A stretch of DNA of 64,000 bases from Anaeramoeba flamelloides (lineage: Eukaryota; Metamonada; Anaeramoebidae): assembly GCA_027625915.1 (NCBI GenBank), contig JANTQA010000012.1, positions 7,152,501-7,216,500 on the forward strand. Reading direction: 5' to 3'. Made by a program: the position numbers and the translations under genes. Positions 57,052-64,000 of the stretch are shown one piece after another (the stretch's first letter is position 1; each line of letters begins with the position of its first letter). The notes under the pieces were generated by a model, which searched no databases, was not told the DNA's origin, and saw nothing but the letters and a program-made list of their open reading frames with translations.

Positions 57052-59769
57052 GACAACTTTTAATAATTAATACTATTTGGATTCAAGTTTCTTTTTTATT
57101 TTTTATTTTTGAAATTTCCATTATTTTTTTTTTTTATTATGATGGAATTTTAATTTTAATTCTCCCTCTTTCTCCCCCCTTCTCTCTTTCTCTTTTTCTT
57201 TTTCTTTTTCCTTTTCTTTTTTTTTTTCGATAATAAATATTAAAAATCATTTCTATTTTTATCCTAACATATATATCTTCGTTTTTTATATTTTTTTTTT
57301 CTCTATTAGAAACTTTTTTCAATTATTTTTTTACAGAATTACCATTATAATTGATTTTAAATGCATACTCAAACAAAAAACATAATCTCTAAACCCAGCA
57401 AGATGGAATGAAAATTTCCATCTTTGGTTTTACCAATGCTAACAAATCTTTTATTAAAAGTTAGTTTAACAAGTGAAAATCAGCAATTTTTTACATTTTA
57501 TATTTTTTCGGATTCGAAATGCAGATCCTTTTTTTTTTCTCTGAGTATCTGTTGATTTTTTTCAGTTTGGAATTGGTTTTTAATACTGAGAAAAATGTTT
57601 TATTGCTCCAATAATATATATTTTGTGTATTTTTTCTTTTCAATACTATTTTTTTTTTCTTTAATTGAATTTAAATTATAAAATCTCAAACATATGGGAT
57701 ATTACTAATAATTTCCATATTATTATAAAATACCGAAAAAAATTCTTTATCTGATGAATTTAATTTTTTTTTTTATAATTTACAATGAATCAAATTCAAT
57801 GATATTTTTTTTTTCCCCAATTCGGATGATATCATAAAACTATTTAAAAATATAATATTATTCTATTTTGGAAATAATAAATTGGTCTTGAGATTTTTTA
57901 TAGTTTTTTAAAAAATAATTCTTTTAAAATCTATTCTGATAATTTCAAAGTCTAAGCAACAGTTTCAAGGACAATAAGTATTTTTTTAATTGCATTTTCA
58001 AATCAATTTGATTGGTGTGTGGAATTGGAGAGATCAATTTAATTTATAAATTTAATTAATTTTTTAAATCAAATTCATTATAAAAAAAATTATTTGGAAT
58101 TATTCTGATTAAAAATAATGGTATCTTTACTATTATATTTAAAAAACCATTTTGTATATAAATTCTAGGGATTGGATGATTCATGATAATTTCTATTTAA
58201 AGTAAAATTATTTATGACTCAAAAACGTTTGGGAACAGTCAGCAATTATTCCCCGTTTTTAAATTATTGATTCAACCAACCAATACCTAAAAATTAAGCA
58301 TTTTTTTTTTTTTTTTTGTTGTTTATTGTTACTCCCGAATATTTCTTTTTAGTTTGGATAGTACCATTTTTATATACATAATGATTGATTTATTCGATTA
58401 ATTTAAGATATCTGTATTCAAAGGAACTGTAAGTGAATTTGTAGACAAGAACCAAAATCAATTAACACATTTTTTTTATAAATTTTTAAAAGTTTACTTC
58501 ATCAATAAATGTGACCAAACTCTATCAAATATCATATTAACCAAAAAAAGTGTTATGCTGGTGATGATATAGAACCTTTCAATTCAATTAACTGACAGTA
58601 AATAACTTATAACCTTTGAAATCTTAACTTTATAAAAAAAAAACATTAAATTAATTCCTGCTATTTTTTTTCTTTCTTTCCTTTCTGTATTTTCTTTATC
58701 TTTAAAAAATTCGATTTTTATTTATATTTTTTTCCTGAACACAATCATAGGAGTTTAATCTTACTTTATTAAAGCCAAAATAAAAGACCGAAATTAAAGA
58801 TTTTGGGTTTAAGACAAAGAACATGTAAAATTGTTAAATCTTTTCTCTTCTTGAAAAATATTAATAAAAAAAATATAACCTATTTTTTTTTCTATCATGG
58901 TTTTTTATTAACTTTTTCCTGTATTTTATAACCTTTCTGATGAATTGCATTGATAAATCATCCCATTGATATCAAAGAAGTCACCTTTTACTACGTGGAA
59001 AAAATTAATTCTGAAAATTAAAGTTAACCAAAACTACAATTGGAATCACTTATACATCTTTTATAAAGTATTGATTAAAAGTTATGATAATTTTATATAA
59101 TTACGAAAAGATAACTATTAAACCCATTAATATTTGAATACTTACCTTTTACAAAATTACTGACTTTTTGAATAAAATACCTATTTTCGGGGTATTTTTT
59201 TTATTGAAATGAGTTACAATGAATATAATTTTGATTGAAGAATACGAATGTTGAAAAAATAAATGCTAAAACAATTTACGAAAAAAACACAAGATAATCC
59301 ATTTAAACTCAAACATCAAAAAAAAATAAAATGATAAAAAAAATCCAAAAATAGAATTAAAATCATTTTTTCAATTTAATTTGGTTATATCTTTTAAAAG
59401 AAATATTTTATTTTATTTTTTAAATGAAAAAATATGATTCTATTTAGACTATTAAAAAAATAGATTAAAATAATCTCTCCATAGAGTCAAATAAAATTAT
59501 CAAAAATTTTATAATTAAAGATGAAACAAATATTACTGTAAAAATTTCATTTTTCTTCCATTCCCACTAATATCTAATAAAGTTGTAAATCTTTTTCAAA
59601 ATTACTATGTATACTGATTTTTTTTATGTGAGTGTATTTCAAAAATATAAAATTTAGAGATTTTTTTGAAAAAATTGACCACGTTATACTGGGTTGATTT
59701 TTTTTCAGATTCCAATCTTTTTCAGTTTTTCTTTCAGCCTTAGAACAATAAAGGATTTTGACAATAGGG

Positions 59770-60075
59770 GTAATAGGTTTATTACTGTTGGAGTCTTTAG
59801 TTAATTATTATAAACCCATTGAGAAAAAAAATAACACAACAAGATTTTTCATCCGGGGACTTAATATAACCAAAAAGGAAAAGTAAAACCACATCTAAGA
59901 AGCAACAAATTAACTTCAAAGAATTATTCATTATATTATTTTCAATCAAACCAACAAAATCACAATTTTAATATCCTTTTAGATCAAAAATCGAAATAGT
60001 GGTTTTGTAGATCTCAAAAATAGTCAAATTATTTAATGATCGATCAATCAAAGAAAAACTCAAATTACCTAAGCA
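59770..60075 (+). repeat. Repeat family N, copy 2
   Basis: Direct counterpart of 44635-44945 (TCATTATATTATTTTCAATC, GTAGATCTCAAAAATAGTCA, AATCAAAGAAAAACTC). It lies immediately left of C copy 3. Confidence 0.6.
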
Positions 60076-60099
60076 TATTAATATAAAATTTTTTATTAT

Positions 60100-60295
60100 A
60101 GTCAGTTCCACTTTTATGACTCAAACTTTATAACAAAATTTAATCACAAAAAAAAATCTCAAATTAAAGCATATTTTTTGGAATTTTTTTTTACGAATTA
60201 TTTAACAAGAATTTGGATTTTGTGCTTTAATTTGAGATTTTACTTTGTACCTTAAATTATGTTCAAAGTTTGTGCCTTAAAAGTGGAACTGACTG
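60100..60295. mobile_element. Repeat family C, copy 3 (Tc1/mariner-like MITE)
   Basis: Right end TTAAAAGTGGAACTGACTG followed by TA; left end TAGTCAGTTCCACTTTTATG preceded by TA. Interior words match copy 2 with more mismatches. 196 bp, same length as copy 2. Confidence 0.82.
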
Positions 60296-60545
60296 TATTT
60301 TTGAATACCTTTTTTTTTTTTAGTTCATTTATTTTTTTTATTTTATGAATCTTATTTTGCAATTTCAATAAAGTTATGTGCCCAATTAAAACCGTGCTTA
60401 ATTTTTTTTCAGGACTGGAAACTCTTTGTTTAAAAACATTATAATAATTTTAAAGTACTATTCTAATTCCATAGCATGTTGATATTGCATTATGACAAGA
60501 AACAAATTAATTGGAGTAAAAGAATGTTGATATAATTTAGAATTT

Positions 60546-60761
60546 TTGTTTTTTTTTTCGAAAATTTTGTTTGGGCAAAACCATCTTGTATCACAATTTC
60601 AAAATTTGGCTGATAAATTTTGGAACATCAAAATTGAGAATCGAAAAGAGAACTCAAATTTCTTTTTAAATATTAAAGTTAACTTCAAATGTACTAATAA
60701 AGCGAAATTAAAGTGGATCGAACTTGAAGTAATATCAAAAAAAAATGATTTTAAATTTTGA
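60546..60761 (+). pseudogene. Orphan coding-like fragment
   Basis: Open for 71 codons to TGA, with composition unlike the AT-rich surroundings: FGQNHLVSQFQNLADKFWNI, then NIKVNFKCTNKAKLKWIELE. There is no ATG at the start and no family is recognised. It may be a terminal exon, a decayed gene, or chance. Confidence 0.2.
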
Positions 60762-61125
60762 CCTGTTTTGTGAGAAAATATCACAATCTTTTGATCTAAA
60801 ATTGTATTCATCTAAATCCTAAAATTGTAATATTGAGACTTTTCTTTTCTGGTTAAACTTTCCAATTTGTTTTTGTTTGAGTGTCTATTGCATTTAAACC
60901 CTCATAGAACATTAAATTCTGATAGATCTTAAAGACCTCTCAAAGTTTAAGAAAGACATTATAAAAACCATTTAAACATTTAACTATGATAAAACAAAAC
61001 ACAACTACCTTAAAATTAGAAAGCTTTGATAGAAAGAAATGACTTGAGCAAATGAGAATAAAAACATTTTTCTTCAAATTGTTCTTCGCTTAATTTTTTT
61101 TTTTATAAAATATTTTTAATTTGAA

Positions 61126-62315
61126 ATGGATCTTCCGTTAAAAGAGATTTTAAACAACTCACCAATGTTTCATTCTCAGCTCCAGGCATATGAAAAAAAA
61201 AATGAGTGTTTGAAACTGTACATCAAGTCACTAAACAAAGTGGCACTTCAATATGTGAAAGCTGCAGAAAATATGGCAGATGTTGGAGACAGGTTTGCTG
61301 ATCAAATCTTAGGCTATAAAGAATTGTTAGAAAACAACACAACAGAGCAAATTGAGCTTGAGGTTGGTAAAGAATTAATGAGATTTGGCAAAATACTTAA
61401 GGAAGTTAATAAAAACAGAAGGATGAATGTAATTTTTTTTTTTTCTATTTTTTCTTCAAAAAAAAAAAGGTTTCTTAATTTAAAAACGATCAAGCTGTTC
61501 GTAATTATTAAACAAAAACATACAACCACCCTATTTGAATGGACCAAGTTCTTTTCTTTTCATTTATACTTGCCTAAATTTTTTTTCTGATGAACAAAAA
61601 CTTTTGATGGATTTACAAAGAAAAGTTTTTTTTTTAAGAAACCATTTTGAAATTCAAAAGTGTTCTAAAGAGTTGATGTGGGGTGGTTTGTAAAATAAAA
61701 AATTTTGTTTGTGGGGGTGAATTAATAAAAATCAAAAACATCTTTTCTTCCCCAACAATTAACAAAAAAAATTATTTTTCATTCAATTAAAAACGTACCG
61801 ATCTTTTTTTCAGGTCAAAAGATGCGAGCGTTCGTCTTTTTTATGTTTTAAAAAACAAAGTTCAAAACTTTTTTTCCTCTTTCGAACACCACACGAATTT
61901 TTTTCTGTAGAATTTATTTTTAAAACAATGGTTAATTAACCTAACCTTTGATAAAAAATTTTAATGACCATCGAGAAGACCTGATAGTAAAATTAAGCAA
62001 ACCCTGTAATTTCCAACAACGGTTTCCATAAAGAATCCAATCTCTGTCTTTATTGTTTTGGTTTGGAAATAGTTGCCTTGTTATCTTTCGGGTTTCTCCT
62101 GGAAGAACGAAAAAAATGATTTTGTTCGAAGTGATATAAGATGGTATTAATCATCGATCTCCAAACAACTATCGATATCGTCTCAGCACTAGAACAATAT
62201 CATTATTTTGGGTGTGGATGGGGATACTAAACTAAGAAGTTTAACAAGGTGGATTTTAGAACAAATGAAACAATGTGAGCTTCTATGTATTTTTTTTTGG
62301 GAACTCAGGATCTAA
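61126..62315 (+). CDS. BAR-domain-like protein, first exon firm, later exons tentative
   Basis: Exon 1 (61126-61428, 101 codons) starts MDLPLKEILNNSPMFHSQLQ and is strongly helical. The pattern SPMFHSQLQAYEKK, YIKSLNKVALQYVKAAENMA, DVGDRFADQILGYKELLENN resembles the first helices of BAR domains (ACAP/ASAP/GRAF type), which bind curved membranes. Likely further exons are about 61589-61677 (DEQKLLMDLQRKVFFLRNHF), 61814-61906 (SKDASVRLFYVLKNKVQNFF), 61976-62005, 62073-62130 and 62193-62315 (LGVDGDTKLRSLTRWILEQM). The last four joints have GT-AG introns of 136, 69, 67 and 62 bp with matching phases, and the sum is a whole number of codons (231). The first intron lacks an AG just before the resumed frame, so that boundary is unresolved. 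The C-terminal part could be PH-like, but that is weak. Confidence 0.6.
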
Positions 62316-63195
62316 GTCGACACAACAAAGAACAAAGAATAAAAAAACAAACAAAACCAAAAAACTTAGATGCTACTTTTTAACTGTTATTTATTTTTTT
62401 TAAAACACAAACTTTTTATTGTGAAATTCGTAAGTAAATAATTTTGGATCAATATAGATAAGAAAGAGGCTAGCTCTCTAAAAAGTATTAGATAGCACTG
62501 TGGTTACTATGGAAATATTTTGGGAAATCATTGTGTTATTAAACAAAGTTTGAACTTTTTTTGGATCTTCTTATTTTCAACTCTATTTGAGCAAAATAAT
62601 TTGGACTTGACGAATAAATATAACTTTTAAAAATGTTAATTAAAGTTATTTTAGAATAATTTAACAAATTTTTTAACAAGGTTTTTTTCCTATTCAATTT
62701 GAAACGATTTTATGTTTCGAACTATTTAAAATCTATTTTGAAAAACATAATTTGTTCCAAGGAACCAGAATATTTGTTCAATAAAAAACGAAAAAAAAAA
62801 GAACTTCATAATTCCGATAAATATAGGAAAAGGAATAAATTCCATTTCTTGATTAAAAGCAAAGCCTAAATACAAGCACTGTTTTTTTCTCATTTCGAAA
62901 AAAATCAATCTAATTTAAAGAAAATAAAACAAAATATTTAGTCGATTTTTACAAAGAAAAAAGGAGAAAAATATCAAATATATTAAGTGATGTAGATCTG
63001 AAAAATATAGCATCATTTTTTATATTTTTTCTCGAGAAAAATAACGTTTATAGAGGAATTTCAAAAGGTGAGCAAAAGAAAATTACAAATTTTTGAAAAA
63101 AAAAAAAAACAAAAACATTAATTTCTACAATTTCATGTAAAGTTAAATTTTAAAGGAATGGTTCAAAATTATACCAGTTAAGAAAAAATAGTATA

Positions 63196-63311
63196 TACAG
63201 AGATTTATATTTGATTGGTTTTGTACATTCCTTAACAAACATGGAATAAAAGGAGAAATAGGGGCTATTGAAAAGTTGGCCAATCTAGGATGTCTCTGCA
63301 ATATTTAAACC
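63196..63311 (+). pseudogene. Short orphan coding-like stretch
   Basis: After a TATACAG acceptor-like sequence the frame reads FDWFCTFLNKHGIKGEIGAI then EKLANLGCLCNI and ends in TAA. Composition is protein-like, but it is only about 38 codons and no family is recognised. It could be an isolated exon or transposon debris. Confidence 0.15.
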
Positions 63312-63679
63312 AAGTTTTGTCTCCAATGAGCCAATTTAAATTTGACTTTATTGCTTTACAATAATTCAATTGTAGAAAAAGATCCTTTGAAGAGCAAGTT
63401 CTTCAAAGTATCATTTAAAAATAAGAATATTAGTTTTTTATTAATGTTTTTATTTGTTATTTGTATTTGCCAAGTTAGTTCATGAGTTCCTATAATACAT
63501 GGCATATTTATTGAATTTTTCATAAATAAAGAATAAAAACATTTCTTTTTATTTATTTTTTTATAGAATGAAATTGTTCAAGTCGATTTTTTCAAAAGAG
63601 GAAAAACAAATAACTATATGTTATTGTTATAGTATTCATGATTTAATGAAAATGCTGAAGAAATCTGACTAAACTTTGT

Positions 63680-64000
63680 TTTAGTCAAAATGGCCCAACA
63701 TTTTTTTTCAAATATCAATTATTTTATATAATTGAACTTTGAAGAACAAATAAAAAATAAGTAAAATAATACACACCAAAGAATAGTTGATACCCTCCTG
63801 GTATGAAACTAATCAATCAATAGATTTTCTTAAAAATTGAAAAACCCAAATTCTTAAATAGTTCACTATTTAGAAAAACCAACAATGCTCATTTTAATCT
63901 CCTATCGAAGATCAGATATAATTCCAATAGAAATAAATATTATTTCTCGACAATCATTTTTACAGTTTCAATAACATTAGAATAACACGTTTTTGCCAAG
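63680..64000 (+). repeat. Repeat family E, copy 2 (runs off the right edge)
   Basis: Direct counterpart of 30040-30527 without the F insertion. TTATATAATTGAACTTTGAA, AATAGATTTTCTTAAAAATT and CAATAACATTAGAATAACAC words are in order. It marks the empty site for the nested MITE. Confidence 0.8.

Larger units (their letters stand above)
57052..61125. other. Gap between the G3BP-like and BAR-like genes
   Basis: 4.1 kb. A TCTTT-rich tract (57165-57230) lies just after G3BP. N-family copy 2 (59770-60075) and C-family copy 3 (60100-60295) follow. An orphan coding-like stretch lies at 60546-60761. The rest is AT-rich with no gene seen. Confidence 0.55.
62316..64000. other. Right-end flank downstream of the BAR-like gene
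   Basis: Contains a perfect GAG-GCTAGC-CTC-type palindrome (about 62465-62480), a short coding-like plus-strand stretch at 63196-63311 and E-family copy 2 (63680-64000). No gene recognised. Confidence 0.5.

Noticed and set aside
62006-62130. Alternative reading of 62006-62115 as one continuous exon of the BAR-like gene
   Set aside because: It is open in another frame, but that frame hits a stop at 62115 and does not connect in phase to the coding segment at 62193.

Overview
This window is AT-rich eukaryotic nuclear DNA with spliceosomal GT-AG introns, the standard genetic code, dense homopolymer and microsatellite tracts, and many short dispersed repeats. Gene content (SmD2, a Rab5-type GTPase, a UBE2D-type E2, a G3BP-type protein, a CANT1-type nucleotidase, an LRR/U-box protein) together with long Q/N, K/E and S/E low-complexity tracts points to a free-living amoeboid or other protist. 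Anaeramoeba-like metamonads are one possibility, but that is a guess from style and was not tested.

Nine genes can be supported. In order: a CANT1-like calcium-dependent nucleotidase on the minus strand, running off the left edge; snRNP SmD2 (+); an LRR-Q/N-U-box protein (+); a K/E- and S/D-rich protein with a novel folded C-terminal half (-); a probable compact ATG11/RB1CC1-like autophagy scaffold (+); Rab5 (-); a UBE2D-type ubiquitin-conjugating enzyme (+); a G3BP-like NTF2/RRM protein (+); and a BAR-domain-like protein (+). A possible tenth gene, a membrane protein on the minus strand near 54.3-54.7 kb, is weak. No tRNA, rRNA, snRNA or CRISPR array was recognised.

Introns fall into two size classes: short ones (about 60-300 bp, in SmD2, the E2, G3BP, the BAR gene and ATG11 intron 1) and giant ones (about 3.0-4.5 kb, in the nucleotidase, ATG11-like and Rab5 genes). 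Each fully contained giant intron holds dispersed repeats with terminal inverted repeats. The same families fill the intergenic gaps. They include a Tc1/mariner-style MITE with CAGT ends and TA flanks, a MITE with CTGGTATTTG ends, a roughly 180-bp element with TTAAGGGACTA-like ends, a roughly 500-bp element with long inverted ends, a 2-kb giant palindrome, and several others. One insertion is nested inside another repeat. A decayed LINE-type reverse-transcriptase tail (CCHC motif interrupted by two stops) is the only recognisable autonomous-element relic.

The genes do not form an operon or pathway. Several touch endomembrane and ubiquitin biology: Rab5 (early endosome), a BAR-like membrane-curvature protein, an autophagy scaffold, an E2 and a U-box E3-like protein. 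This proximity is not evidence of joint function. The points most worth following are the E2 whose conserved HPN motif reads HCN, the 41-nt Rab5 exon lying between two 3-kb introns, the compact ATG11-like gene, and the layered MITE landscape. All boundaries were read by eye from the sequence; no alignment or search was run.
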